DNA of 64,000 nucleotides from an uncultured Ulvibacter sp. (lineage in GTDB: Bacteria; Bacteroidota; Bacteroidia; Flavobacteriales; Flavobacteriaceae): contig CAJXZB010000017.1 of the NCBI GenBank assembly GCA_913063405.1, positions 1-64,000 of the forward strand. Reading direction: 5' to 3'. The notes beneath the pieces were generated by a model. That model saw only the letters and a program-made list of their open reading frames with translations, was not told the DNA's origin and searched no databases. Below, one piece after another: positions 1 to 8,655 of the stretch. The first letter of the stretch is position 1; every line of letters begins with the position of its first letter. A program made the translations under genes and the position numbers.

Positions 1-71
1 CGATGGAGGGACTCGAACCCACGACCTGCTGATTACAAATCAGCTGCTCTAGCCAGCTGAGCTACATCGGC
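1..71 (-). tRNA. tRNA-Thr (anticodon TGT), 3' end cut by window edge
   Basis: Read on the minus strand the gene starts GCCGATGTAGCTCAG, has anticodon stem and loop CTGATTTGTAATCAG with TGT in the anticodon position, and a T-loop GGTTCGAGTCC. The acceptor strand GCCGATG pairs with CATCG at the window edge, so the last two acceptor bases and the discriminator lie outside. The hpf-tRNA-Thr junction is common in Flavobacteriia, where further tRNAs and tuf usually follow; that part is not visible here. Confidence 0.95.
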
Positions 72-94
72 TTTTTTACCAACTTTTCAGCCAT

Positions 95-121
95 AAAAAA
101 GTCCGCTATTTCTAACGGACT
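95..121 (-). terminator. Terminator-like hairpin between hpf and tRNA-Thr
   Basis: The minus strand shows AGTCCG-TTAGAAATAG-CGGACT followed by a run of T. It lies downstream of hpf and upstream of the tRNA. A TACATTTG -7-like box sits directly before it (about 122-130), so a transcript started there would meet the hairpin at once. Confidence 0.7.
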
Positions 122-172
122 GCAAATGTATATAAATTATTTTCTTTAAAAAAATTATCTTAGAAAATTATC

Positions 173-475
173 TTAGAAAAATGCTCTTTGTTTTTGCTTT
201 CGCTTTTTAAGCTGTCGTTCTAGAGATTGAACACATTCATCTGTACCTTCTTCAAAAGTTCTAGCTTCCTTTTTGACAATCAAATCATCACCTGGTACAC
301 TTAATAAAATTTCAATTGTTTTATTTTGCTTTTCACTCGTTTTTTGAACTTTCAGAAAGACGTCAGCGAAAATTATTCGGTCATAAAATTGTTCTAACTT
401 TGAAAGTCTCTTTTCTATAAATACAATAAGTTTATTATCTACCCCAAAATTTGGGGCCTGTACATTTACTTTCAT
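173..475 (-). CDS. hpf: Short ribosome hibernation-promoting factor (HPF/RaiA family)
   Basis: The 100-residue protein has the beta-alpha-beta-beta-beta-alpha layout of the HPF/YfiA family. It starts MKVNVQAPNF, has a conserved 'F.K..FYDRI' region, and ends in a basic tail (KKRKQKQ). Members bind the 30S decoding and mRNA channel and silence ribosomes in stationary phase. At 100 residues it is the short form without the C-terminal dimerisation domain of long HPF. It sits downstream of xerC with about 100 bases between them. The stop codon falls in the second copy of a 13-bp tandem repeat (151-176). Confidence 0.9.
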   Translation of the reverse strand: MKVNVQAPNFGVDNKLIVFIEKRLSKLEQFYDRIIFADVFLKVQKTSEKQNKTIEILLSVPGDDLIVKKEARTFEEGTDECVQSLERQLKKRKQKQRAFF

Positions 476-579
476 ACGCTTTATTACTTTTAAATTAATC
501 TTCTCTAAATTTTGAATAAAAGGATCTATTCATTAAACAGGATAAGAAATAGCTTGGTTCATTGGCTACGTATTTAATA

Positions 580-1488
580 TTAGTTATTATTTCTGGGATG
601 CGAATCTTGGTAGACCTCTTTCAGCTTTGCAATACTATTATGCGTATACACTTGTGTTGAAGCAAGACTAGAATGCCCAAGTAACTCTTTTACTGCGTTT
701 AAATCTGCACCCTCATTTAAAAGGTGCGTTGCAAAAGAATGCCTTAATATATGTGGACTTCTTTTAACCTTTTCTGATGCTTTACTAAAGTAAGTATTTA
801 TTACTCTGTAAACAAGTGTTTCATAAATTTTAATTCCTTTAGAGGAAAGGAAAAAATAGCTCTCATCCTTGATTATATTCAATCCTCTTCGAACTTCAAT
901 ATATTGTTGAATAGTTTCTACCACAGTTGGGACTAAGGGTATAATCCTCTCCTTGTTACGCTTTCCTAATACCTTTATGGTTTTTTGAACTACAGAAACA
1001 TTAGAAAATTGTAAACCAACCAGCTCGGCACGACGAATACCTGTTGAATAAAACAGCTCAACGATAAGCTTGTTGCGAACACCTTTAAAATCACTTGACG
1101 CTTGAAGTAATTCTAAAACATTTTCAATTTCGGCTTCGGAAAAAGGCACTTGAATCTTCTTAGCTATTTTTAGAGCCCTGTGCTTTGCCAACGGATTGAC
1201 TTCAATTTGAGCAGTCTTCAGCAAAAATTTATAATAGGTTTTTAAAGAGGAGATTTTGCGATTTATACTTCTGTTCGAAACATCAGCATCAACTAATGAA
1301 ACAATCCAACTTCTAATGATTGAATAGTTCACATCCTTGATCGATTGGTAATCATATCCTTCAGAAGCAAAGTTCAAAAAACTTTCTAAATCTTTTTTAT
1401 AAGCAACAATCGTGTGAGGAGAATACTTCTTCTCCAAAGTTAGGTAATCTATAAAATCCCTGAAGGGCATGTGAATAGGCTCATACAT
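580..1488 (-). CDS. xerC: Tyrosine recombinase, XerC/XerD type
   Basis: The 302-residue protein has an N-terminal SAM-like DNA-binding domain (about 8-95) and a C-terminal catalytic domain. The full active-site set is visible: R152, K176, H246xxR249, H272 and the nucleophile Y281. The family resolves chromosome dimers at dif with a partner recombinase. Placement in a translation-gene block (rpsU, hpf, tRNA) marks it as the housekeeping enzyme rather than an element integrase. Met7 (1470) is an alternative start that fits family N-termini slightly better. Confidence 0.9.
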   Translation of the reverse strand: MYEPIHMPFRDFIDYLTLEKKYSPHTIVAYKKDLESFLNFASEGYDYQSIKDVNYSIIRSWIVSLVDADVSNRSINRKISSLKTYYKFLLKTAQIEVNPLAKHRALKIAKKIQVPFSEAEIENVLELLQASSDFKGVRNKLIVELFYSTGIRRAELVGLQFSNVSVVQKTIKVLGKRNKERIIPLVPTVVETIQQYIEVRRGLNIIKDESYFFLSSKGIKIYETLVYRVINTYFSKASEKVKRSPHILRHSFATHLLNEGADLNAVKELLGHSSLASTQVYTHNSIAKLKEVYQDSHPRNNN

Positions 1489-1547
1489 TGATATGCTAAA
1501 TGTACAAAATTGTAGGGGAAGTTACACCTACGAAAGAACAGGTAAAA

Positions 1548-1585
1548 CAAAAAAAACCACCAAACAACTTAATTGTTTAGTGGTT
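1548..1585 (-). terminator. Rho-independent terminator of rpsU
   Basis: On the minus strand AACCACTAAACAA and TTGTTTGGTGGTT form a long stem with a short loop, followed by a run of T. It lies 25 bases downstream of the rpsU stop and separates rpsU from xerC. Confidence 0.85.
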
Positions 1586-1610
1586 AAATATTTTTAAAAA
1601 CATAAGAGAA

Positions 1611-1805
1611 CTAAATTTCTTCAGCGTCTCTAAGTCCTTGAATGTATTGTGCTTTTTGGATTTGAGCTCTACGTACAACAGATGGCTTTGAAAAAGCTTG
1701 TCTAGAACGTAATTGTCTCATTGTTCCTGTTCTATCGAATTTACGCTTGAAACGCTTCAATGCTCTATCGATATTTTCTCCGTCTTTTATTGGTATTATT
1801 AACAT
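1611..1805 (-). CDS. rpsU: 30S ribosomal protein bS21
   Basis: The 64-residue basic protein starts MLIIPIKDGENIDRALKRFK and has the RQLRSRQ / KPSVVRR basic stretches of bS21. In Bacteroidota ribosomes bS21, with bS18 and bS6, helps sequester the anti-Shine-Dalgarno tail of 16S rRNA. Translation of rpsU itself has been reported to depend on a strong SD as autoregulation. Here the start is preceded by an exact AGGAGG, annotated separately. The gene is monocistronic: its own -7 box lies upstream and a terminator downstream. Confidence 0.95.
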   Translation of the reverse strand: MLIIPIKDGENIDRALKRFKRKFDRTGTMRQLRSRQAFSKPSVVRRAQIQKAQYIQGLRDAEEI

Positions 1806-1815
1806 AGTGTCTTAA

Positions 1816-1824
1816 CCTCCTCTC
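1816..1824 (-). promoter_or_regulatory. Strong Shine-Dalgarno sequence of rpsU
   Basis: The minus strand reads GAGAGGAGG, ending 10 bases before the rpsU ATG. Such a full match is exceptional in this window, where genes have AT-rich leaders without SD. It fits bS21 autoregulation: ribosomes lacking bS21 expose the anti-SD and translate rpsU. Confidence 0.85.
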
Positions 1825-1834
1825 TTTAGGTCGG

Positions 1835-1842
1835 CAAAGATA
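1835..1842 (-). promoter_or_regulatory. -7 promoter box of rpsU
   Basis: TATCTTTG on the minus strand matches the Bacteroidota TAnnTTTG consensus. It puts the transcript start near 1830, giving a leader of about 25 bases that contains the AGGAGG. I see no well-spaced -33 TTG. Confidence 0.6.
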
Positions 1843-1881
1843 GAAAGTATTTTACAATTGACACTAAAGAAAGTTAAAAAC

Positions 1882-3324
1882 TTACTGTTTAAACAAAGAG
1901 GCTCTTGTACTTAAATCTTGAATTAGCTTCTCCTCTTCTTCACTTTCTAACAAAACGTTGTAATTTTTCCAAAATGTCTTATTATAAGGTCTTGGTGAAA
2001 AAATATCTTCCGACCAATCTTTTTGTAGCGCTTCATTTATTAACTCTGGGTCCTGAACAATTTCCGAAAACAAAATTTCCTGAACCGTATAGTAAAATTG
2101 TTCATCTTTCTCTCTTTGAATTTCGTCTTCTTTTTTTGTTTTATCCGATTTCGTTTTATCTGAAGATCGATCCCCTATCTTAACCAGCTTAGGTGTTTCG
2201 TAATAAAAATAATTTGGATACATCTTATCTTGATACTCCATATATGTCATCACCATTTTATGGTTAACAAGTGTATCAAACAGCGTCTTACTTCTACTCT
2301 TTTGCGCAGCCGAAGCGGCCGTAAGTTGATATTCTATCTTTTTAATAGCGTAGGTGTCCCAATAAATATAAAGCCAACCATTAGCCTCATAACCTTCGTT
2401 ATAAATTCCCTTAGTATTTAAGCCAACAAAACTTTCACTCTTGGAAATTTTTATTTTATACAACTTTCTTTCATTATCAACCAGAACGGTATCCAGTTCA
2501 AACTGATGCTTATCAAGCATATTTTTACCAAACAAAGCTCCTGCTATGTTTGAATTCCTCACTAGGTTAAGCCTTCCTCTAAACAGGTTTTCCAAACCAT
2601 TAACTCGAGAATCGTTCCATTTAATTGCTTCAACTAAAGACTTGGTCTTGATAGTGTCTCGCCTCAAATTTTTAACTCTAAGCGCTTTATTTCTTGTTCT
2701 ACTCTTAAGATATGCTGTATAAGCAAAAAGGCTATCTACGTCTCTTAGATCATAACTTTTTCTAACCTCATCAACATTGATTTTTAAATTATCCTCGGCA
2801 CCAGAGGCATAACTAGAGTCATATAGGGTAAGGGCGCTTTCTATTAGCCATTTGAACTCCTTTTTATTCCGCTCCTTATGTCTCAAAAACCCTTTCTGTA
2901 AATAAGGTTGTTCTGGGAGGTTCTCAGGCAACTCCTCAATCGCCCTTAACACAATATCATTCCCTGTTTTGGGTCTCGTAGATGCCACAAGAATAATCTC
3001 ATCCAACGATGCTATATCTTCTTCCAAAAAGATATCCATTGTAGGATCAAAATCTGGTATGGCTGTTCTGAAGCTTTTATATCCAATCGATGAAATAACT
3101 AGCGTGTCATTTTCGAACTCCCTTGGCACCTGTAAGAGAAATTTACCATCGGTGTTACTTATTGTTCCGATTGTAGTATTCTCAATATAAATACTAGCAC
3201 TCTCGATTGGAGCAAAGGTCGAGAAATCGGCAATCTTGCTTTTAAGCTCCGTTTGACCAAAAGCATTTACACAAAACACACCTAGTAATAAGCTAAAAAA
3301 GAAATTTAGATAACGATGTTTCAT
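1882..3324 (-). CDS. Carboxypeptidase-like regulatory domain protein, secreted
   Basis: The 480-residue protein has a signal peptide (about 1-24, ending NAFGQ). One CarboxypepD_reg-like beta-sandwich follows (about 26-110, with DGKFLLQVP and ISSIGYKSF motifs), as found at the N-terminus of many Bacteroidota outer-membrane proteins. The remaining 360 residues are mixed alpha/beta with no domain I can name; they contain lysine-rich linkers (about 395-410) and an acidic C-terminal tail. Role unknown, probably periplasmic or outer-membrane associated. A TATATTTG -7 box lies at 3363-3370 on the minus strand, 40 bases before the start. Confidence 0.8.
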   Translation of the reverse strand: MKHRYLNFFFSLLLGVFCVNAFGQTELKSKIADFSTFAPIESASIYIENTTIGTISNTDGKFLLQVPREFENDTLVISSIGYKSFRTAIPDFDPTMDIFLEEDIASLDEIILVASTRPKTGNDIVLRAIEELPENLPEQPYLQKGFLRHKERNKKEFKWLIESALTLYDSSYASGAEDNLKINVDEVRKSYDLRDVDSLFAYTAYLKSRTRNKALRVKNLRRDTIKTKSLVEAIKWNDSRVNGLENLFRGRLNLVRNSNIAGALFGKNMLDKHQFELDTVLVDNERKLYKIKISKSESFVGLNTKGIYNEGYEANGWLYIYWDTYAIKKIEYQLTAASAAQKSRSKTLFDTLVNHKMVMTYMEYQDKMYPNYFYYETPKLVKIGDRSSDKTKSDKTKKEDEIQREKDEQFYYTVQEILFSEIVQDPELINEALQKDWSEDIFSPRPYNKTFWKNYNVLLESEEEEKLIQDLSTRASLFKQ

Positions 3325-3399
3325 ATGTCGTCTTTTAATTTAAGTTAACAATCAGTGCTTTGCAAATATAAAGCCAAAGACGGCCTCGATTGAATTCAA

Positions 3400-4566
3400 C
3401 TAGGTCGCAGGCTTATAATCCTTACCATCAATTACCATTTTAGCGATAATCTCTCTAAGGATTTCAGAAGTCCCTCCTCCAATAGGACCTAAACGACTAT
3501 CTCGTAACAATCTTGCCAACGGATACTCCTCCATATAACCATAACCTCCTAGTAACTGAAGGCATTCATACATAACATCATCCGCTACTTTGGTTGAAGT
3601 CAATTTCGCCACTGTCGCTTCTTTCACCACATATTCCCCGTCGTTCAAACGTTTTGCAGTCACATAATTAAATGTTTTACACACCTCAACTTCTGCTGTT
3701 AATTGAGCCACTTTGTGACGCAATGCTTGGAACTTAGAAATCGATTGTCCAAAAGCCATACGGTCTTTCATATACTGTATTGTATATTCCAAAGCAAACT
3801 CACTTCGTGCATGAGCATTAATACCCATAACCAATCTTTCTAACGCGAAATGCTGCATTATATATGGAAAACCTTTCCCCTCTTCTCCCATTAGGTTAGA
3901 AGCAGGAATGGTAACATTATCAAAAGCGATCTCGCCTGTATCACTGGCTCTCCAGCCTAATTTATCTAATTTGGTTGCCGAAATACCAGGTGTATCGCGA
4001 TCCATTACAAATATACTTATCCCTTTATTTCCTAATTCTGGAGATGTTTTGGCCGCTACTATTAAATAGTCGCTAAAAACACCATTAGTAATAAATGTCT
4101 TAGAGCCATTCAATACATAGGTATCTCCTTCTTTTACAGCCGTGGTTCTCATACCACTTACATCACTTCCACCAAAAGGCTCTGTTATGCAAAGACAGCC
4201 TATCAACTCACCTGTAACGCTAGGCGCCAAATATTTCTCTTTCTGCTCATGATTTCCCTCTTTATTTAAGTGGGTCATGGCCAAATAGGCGTGCGCCCAC
4301 ATGGCGGCGGCAAAGCCACCAGAATTTATCTTCTGTAATTCTTCTAAAAATATCACCGTATAAAATAGATCTAGCTCCAAGCCACCATACGCCTCTGGAG
4401 TAGCCAATCCAAAATAGCCCATCTCACCAAATTTCTCCCAGATAAAACGATCTATAGTTCCAGTCTTCTCCCATTCTTCAATATGTGGAACTACTTCCTT
4501 TTGTAAAAAGTCCTGAAAACTCTTTCTAAAAAAATCGTGTTCTTCTGTAAAGTACATGCTATTCAT
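3400..4566 (-). CDS. Acyl-CoA dehydrogenase
   Basis: The 388-residue flavoprotein has the full-length three-domain fold, with FAD and substrate motifs ITEPFGGSD (about 127-135) and LGGYGYMEEYP near the C-terminus. It oxidises acyl-CoA thioesters to trans-2-enoyl-CoA in beta-oxidation or branched-chain catabolism. The usual MCAD-type catalytic Glu of 'YEGT' is absent (the motif is IGGGTSEI). A Glu is present at E243 in FALERLV, the helix-G position used by isovaleryl- and long-chain-type enzymes. Specificity cannot be read from the sequence. Met4 is an alternative start. Confidence 0.92.
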   Translation of the reverse strand: MNSMYFTEEHDFFRKSFQDFLQKEVVPHIEEWEKTGTIDRFIWEKFGEMGYFGLATPEAYGGLELDLFYTVIFLEELQKINSGGFAAAMWAHAYLAMTHLNKEGNHEQKEKYLAPSVTGELIGCLCITEPFGGSDVSGMRTTAVKEGDTYVLNGSKTFITNGVFSDYLIVAAKTSPELGNKGISIFVMDRDTPGISATKLDKLGWRASDTGEIAFDNVTIPASNLMGEEGKGFPYIMQHFALERLVMGINAHARSEFALEYTIQYMKDRMAFGQSISKFQALRHKVAQLTAEVEVCKTFNYVTAKRLNDGEYVVKEATVAKLTSTKVADDVMYECLQLLGGYGYMEEYPLARLLRDSRLGPIGGGTSEILREIIAKMVIDGKDYKPAT

Positions 4567-4629
4567 ATGCTATTTCTGATTTATAATAATTCGGAAAGAT
4601 AATTCCACATCTATTAAGTGAAAGTCGCT

Positions 4630-5505
4630 CTATTCAACAGACAAATATAGTTGAATTAGCTGTAATTTTCCTTTAGACAAGCCTTCTATTTTCTCTAATT
4701 CTGAAAAGCTAACAGCTCCTTCTCGCAGCTTTACAAACTCCCAAACTCGTTTTGCTAGATCAAAGGAGACTCCTGGAATAGTTGCTATATCTGAAGCAGA
4801 AACTTTATTAATATTCATCTTTACTATCTCTTTAGGCGTTTTAACAGTAAATAAATTCAAAGTTCGTTCTATGACATCTCGTCGTAAACCCCACACGCTA
4901 TTTAATTGAATGTCCTTTGAAAAGCCTCCTAGCTTTTCACGGTAATCAACAATACGCTTGCTAAGTGTCACTCCTATCCCACTCACTTCTTGTAATTGTG
5001 TTTCAGTCGCGATATTTAAATCTATTTTTTCTGCAAACGGTTTTTCTGAAAAGTTATTGGTATACACCTTTCTTTTGGGTCTAGGGTTAGTTATCCATTC
5101 GGGGAACTTAAAAAGAGGACTTATTTCAGCTATCAAGGAATCTGAAACTTTGGTAACCTTCTTAAAATCTGAGGTAGAATTGATCCATTTATTTTTGTTT
5201 CGGAAAGCTTTTAAACGATCAAACTCGGCTGGTGACATTCCCAAGGTATACGCCTTAAAATCTGTTATAAAATTAGGGTTGAAAGGGTAACGTTTCGGTT
5301 TTCTGGATTCAATTTCTGTAGTTCGCAACGAATCCATTTCTTTTTGAAACGCAATTATTTCCAAAGAACTTACATCCAAAACCACATCCGTATCAAATTC
5401 AAAAAAATGATAGAAGCTCAGCAAGCCTAGGGTTAATAAAACCAAAAATAAAATCCCATTTCGTTGACCTCGATTGAAGACGAAATGGGATTTTAATGAA
5501 TTCAT
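4630..5505 (-). CDS. Membrane-anchored helix-hairpin-helix protein, ComEA-like
   Basis: The 291-residue protein has one N-terminal membrane segment (about 16-36). Three HhH-type repeats follow: about 80-130, 165-205 (IDLNIATETQLQEVSGIG) and 235-290 (MNINKVSASDIATIPGV). This is the layout of ComEA-type DNA-binding proteins, suggesting DNA binding outside the inner membrane; a role in DNA uptake is inferred only. The ATG is preceded by a GGAGTT that can pair with an AACTCC about 20 bases upstream, which could mask the start. The adjacent symporter gene is on the same strand. Confidence 0.8.
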   Translation of the reverse strand: MNSLKSHFVFNRGQRNGILFLVLLTLGLLSFYHFFEFDTDVVLDVSSLEIIAFQKEMDSLRTTEIESRKPKRYPFNPNFITDFKAYTLGMSPAEFDRLKAFRNKNKWINSTSDFKKVTKVSDSLIAEISPLFKFPEWITNPRPKRKVYTNNFSEKPFAEKIDLNIATETQLQEVSGIGVTLSKRIVDYREKLGGFSKDIQLNSVWGLRRDVIERTLNLFTVKTPKEIVKMNINKVSASDIATIPGVSFDLAKRVWEFVKLREGAVSFSELEKIEGLSKGKLQLIQLYLSVE

Positions 5506-5567
5506 AACTCCTAGCTTTAAAAACTGGGGAGTTATTTGCTACTACTAAAAGTAGTGAAAATAGTTAT

Positions 5568-7178
5568 CTATGCCTCTTTTTTAATTCCTTTTATAGCATC
5601 TAAATATCTTGCAAGTTGTTTCTTAACAACAGGGAATAGGAAGAACAATCCAATCATATTAGGGAATACCATTGCAAAAATCATTGCATCAGAGAAGTCC
5701 CAGATTGACTTCATACTTGCTGCCGCACCAATAATTACGAAAAGTAAGAACAACATTTTATACGTTAAATCCGCCGCCTTACCTCTTCCAAATAGATATT
5801 TCCAGGATTGAAGCCCGTAGTACGACCAAGAGATCATTGTTGATACGGCAAACAATACCACAGCAACGGTAAGAAATACATTTGAAAATGGAATATATTC
5901 TGCAAATGCTTTCGAGGTAATTCCAGCACCTTCATAAGACACACCATCAATCATTACAGCCCCTAGACCATCGCCTCCATATACAAATGCTCCAGAGAAA
6001 TTAAAAATAACAATCACCAATGCCGTCATAGTACAAATCACCACCGTATCAATAAATGGCTCCAGTAAAGCAACTAAACCTTCTGAGGCTGAATATTTTG
6101 TTTTTACCGCCGAGTGAGCAATAGATGCAGAACCTGCACCAGCTTCATTCGAAAAAGCAGCACGTTTAAACCCTACCAATAGAACTCCAATAAATCCACC
6201 AACACCAATTGCTTTTGGATTAAACGCTTCATTGAAAATTAATCCAAATGCATCATCGATCAATGAGAAATTACTGAAGATAATATACAAACAGGCAACC
6301 AAGTAAAGCACCGCCATAAATGGCACAACTTTTTCAGTAACCGAAGCAATTCTTTTAATCCCACCTATGATAATAATTCCAACAAGGATGGCCAAAACTA
6401 CACCAATCCAAGCTCCGGCACTTGTGCTTTCCAAGCCCATTAATTCTTTTAAAACGATTGTCGCCTGATTCGACTGGGCAGCATTACCGCCACCAAATGA
6501 TCCACCAATACAGAAAATAGCAAAAAATACTGCGGCTATTTTTCCAAGCATCGTAAAGCCTTTTTCTTTAAGTCCTTTACTAATGTAGTACATAGGTCCT
6601 CCATATACGGTTCCATCGGGACCAATATCACGATACTGCACCCCTAGGGTACATTCTACAAACTTGGTTGACATCCCTAAGAGGCCACAAACAATCATCC
6701 AGAAGGTTGCACCAGGACCACCTAATGCAATAGCCAAGGCAACACCGGCGATATTACCATTCCCTACCGTACCAGAAACCGCAGTTGCTAGTGCTTGGAA
6801 GTGTGTTACTTCTCCTTCTTTACTTTCATCCCTAATGGTGTCCGAGATATCTCCATCAACAGGTAATTCTGTTTTTTCAACGCCATGTCCTTCATCGATC
6901 GAATCGTACTTTCCTCTTACAACATTAATAGCTGTTTTAAAATGTCTAATATTTACAAAGCCAAAATAAATAGTGAAGAATGCAGCACTACCAACCAATA
7001 AAAGCAGTACAAAAGGAACACCGTCGAATACTTCAAAAAAGATAATACTAGAAACAGTATCCGAAAAAGGCTTGAATCCTTCATCTATTCGTTGGTCAAT
7101 TCCTTTTTCTGTTGCTTCCTGAGTAAACGATAAAAATGGAATAATAAAAGTAAAAATTGAAAGAAGAAATTTCTTCAT
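5568..7178 (-). CDS. Sodium:alanine symporter family protein (AGCS)
   Basis: The 536-residue integral membrane protein has a signal-like N-terminal segment and about ten further transmembrane helices. AGCS signatures are GTVGNGNIAGVALAIALGGPG and GGPMYYISKGL. The family imports alanine or glycine with Na+. A hydrophilic insert of about 45 residues (about 90-135, acidic) between the first helices is longer than in many homologues but common in Bacteroidota. The gene stands alone on the minus strand between the K+ channel and the HhH gene. Confidence 0.92.
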   Translation of the reverse strand: MKKFLLSIFTFIIPFLSFTQEATEKGIDQRIDEGFKPFSDTVSSIIFFEVFDGVPFVLLLLVGSAAFFTIYFGFVNIRHFKTAINVVRGKYDSIDEGHGVEKTELPVDGDISDTIRDESKEGEVTHFQALATAVSGTVGNGNIAGVALAIALGGPGATFWMIVCGLLGMSTKFVECTLGVQYRDIGPDGTVYGGPMYYISKGLKEKGFTMLGKIAAVFFAIFCIGGSFGGGNAAQSNQATIVLKELMGLESTSAGAWIGVVLAILVGIIIIGGIKRIASVTEKVVPFMAVLYLVACLYIIFSNFSLIDDAFGLIFNEAFNPKAIGVGGFIGVLLVGFKRAAFSNEAGAGSASIAHSAVKTKYSASEGLVALLEPFIDTVVICTMTALVIVIFNFSGAFVYGGDGLGAVMIDGVSYEGAGITSKAFAEYIPFSNVFLTVAVVLFAVSTMISWSYYGLQSWKYLFGRGKAADLTYKMLFLLFVIIGAAASMKSIWDFSDAMIFAMVFPNMIGLFFLFPVVKKQLARYLDAIKGIKKEA

Positions 7179-7278
7179 GATTGTATATTAAGGTTAGACG
7201 TTAGAATTTTTAATGAGGCAAGATGCTAAAAAAAAACAGCGAATTCAAGTTTTAGGTTGTTAAATTGTTAACGATTCC

Positions 7279-8295
7279 TTAAACATTATATAACTGTTTC
7301 AGACTTTCAATTTGATTTGGTCTTCCAATAAGAATCAATTTAGCACCGCTTTTAACAACTAGAGAAGGTTCTGGATTTACAATGTATTCCCCGCTAGGAG
7401 ATTTATATCCAATAATCGAGCATCCTGTCTTTTTACGAATGTCTAAGTCCACAATGGCCTGCTCCACACCATCTGTACAGACCTTTTCAAAAGGTACCTG
7501 TTCAACATTCATGCTATCATTTTCGCCAGAAACGGTTAGGTTATCTAAAAACTCAACCAAATCCGGCACCACCACCAGTGAAGCCATATGATCACCACCA
7601 ATCTTATCGGGCATAATTACATTATCTGCACCGGCCAATTTCAATTTTTTGTAACTTGTCTCTTCAGTCGCTCGGCTAATAATTTTTAGATTTTTATTAA
7701 TCTGTCGTGCCGACAACACAATAAAAAGATTATCAGCATCACTCGGTAAAGCAGCTATAAGGGTCGTAGCTTTTTCAATACCCGCTTGAACCAAAATATC
7801 ATCTTCACTGGCGTCTCCAAGTACAAACAATGTTTCATCATCTGCAAAGCGCTCAACAACTTCTTCATCTCTCTCTATAATAACAAAGGGTATGTTATAG
7901 GCCATTAGTTTATGAACAGCTTGAATTCCGTTTCTTCCATACCCACATACGACCACATGTTTTTCTAATGATTGGATTTTTTTCTGCACTTTTTTTTGTC
8001 TTAGGTTACCAATATTATTCTGACTTAAAATATACTCTGTAATCACCTTTATTGCATATCCAACTATAAAGATACTTGAAAGTATAAAAATGGATGTAAA
8101 TATTTTTTCCGAAGGACTTAAAGGGTGAAGCTCTCCAAACCCTACTGTTGTTATAGTAATCACCGTCATGTATGCGGCATCTATCCATTCATAGTCAAAC
8201 AGAAACTTGAAACCCAAAACCCCTGCAAAAAAAACCAGCCACAGCAGCCCTAGGGACATAAGCATTCTAAACTTATAGATGTTTTTCATCTTCAC
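7279..8295 (-). CDS. Potassium channel with cytosolic RCK (TrkA-N/TrkA-C) domains
   Basis: The 338-residue protein has two transmembrane helices flanking a pore loop with the K+ selectivity filter TVGFGE (50-55). An RCK Rossmann domain (VVCGYGRNG, about 114-122, with acidic residues at the strand-2 end) and a TrkA-C domain (about 250-338) follow. This is the MthK-like layout of one-subunit ligand-gated K+ channels, tetrameric in the inner membrane. All key filter residues are present. The neighbouring PspC gene ends 76 bases upstream on the same strand. Confidence 0.93.
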   Translation of the reverse strand: MKMKNIYKFRMLMSLGLLWLVFFAGVLGFKFLFDYEWIDAAYMTVITITTVGFGELHPLSPSEKIFTSIFILSSIFIVGYAIKVITEYILSQNNIGNLRQKKVQKKIQSLEKHVVVCGYGRNGIQAVHKLMAYNIPFVIIERDEEVVERFADDETLFVLGDASEDDILVQAGIEKATTLIAALPSDADNLFIVLSARQINKNLKIISRATEETSYKKLKLAGADNVIMPDKIGGDHMASLVVVPDLVEFLDNLTVSGENDSMNVEQVPFEKVCTDGVEQAIVDLDIRKKTGCSIIGYKSPSGEYIVNPEPSLVVKSGAKLILIGRPNQIESLKQLYNV

Positions 8296-8371
8296 AAAAT
8301 ATTTAAAAAATAGGACGATGGAATGCCATACTTACTTATTATTGTTCGATTGCAAATCGTTAATGGGTATT

Positions 8372-8602
8372 TCATAAATCAAAAACAGAGGTTCGCTTGG
8401 TAAATACCAAGTCTTTAAGTTTTAAAAGGAAAGCCATTGTTAAATAAATTGCAAATCCAATTCCCATTGTTGCGAAGGAAACATATATAAAAAAAAGACG
8501 CACACTCTTGGCTCGCATCCCCAAACGATCTGCAAGTCTGGAACTGACATAAAAACCTCTCTTCTCAAGGTAATGACGCATTTTATAAACGGCTTTTAAC
8601 AT
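8372..8602 (-). CDS. Short PspC-domain membrane protein
   Basis: The chosen start gives 76 residues beginning MLKAVYKMRHYLEKRG. A longer reading begins at 8713, but it would overlap the DUF2851 gene by 58 bases and adds a segment unlike the family. The PspC region runs from FYVSSRLADRLGMRAKSVR into a membrane helix (about 35-60) and a conserved C-terminal FTKRTSVFDL tail. Such small PspC proteins are widespread in Flavobacteriia with unproven function; a link to envelope stress is inferred from PspC only. It is probably co-transcribed with the upstream DUF2851 gene. Confidence 0.8.
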   Translation of the reverse strand: MLKAVYKMRHYLEKRGFYVSSRLADRLGMRAKSVRLFFIYVSFATMGIGFAIYLTMAFLLKLKDLVFTKRTSVFDL

Positions 8603-8655
8603 ACTACAAATTAAGAATTTTAAATCAATTTTCTTAAGAGAATCTGTAATAGAGT

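Noticed and set aside
580-1488. Tyrosine recombinase as a sign of a mobile element
   Set aside because: It lies between rpsU and hpf, has no flanking repeats or cargo, and matches the housekeeping Xer layout.
1905-2183. Plus-strand reading frames inside the minus-strand gene at 1882-3324
   Set aside because: They are antisense shadows of a well-supported gene with signal peptide and domain.
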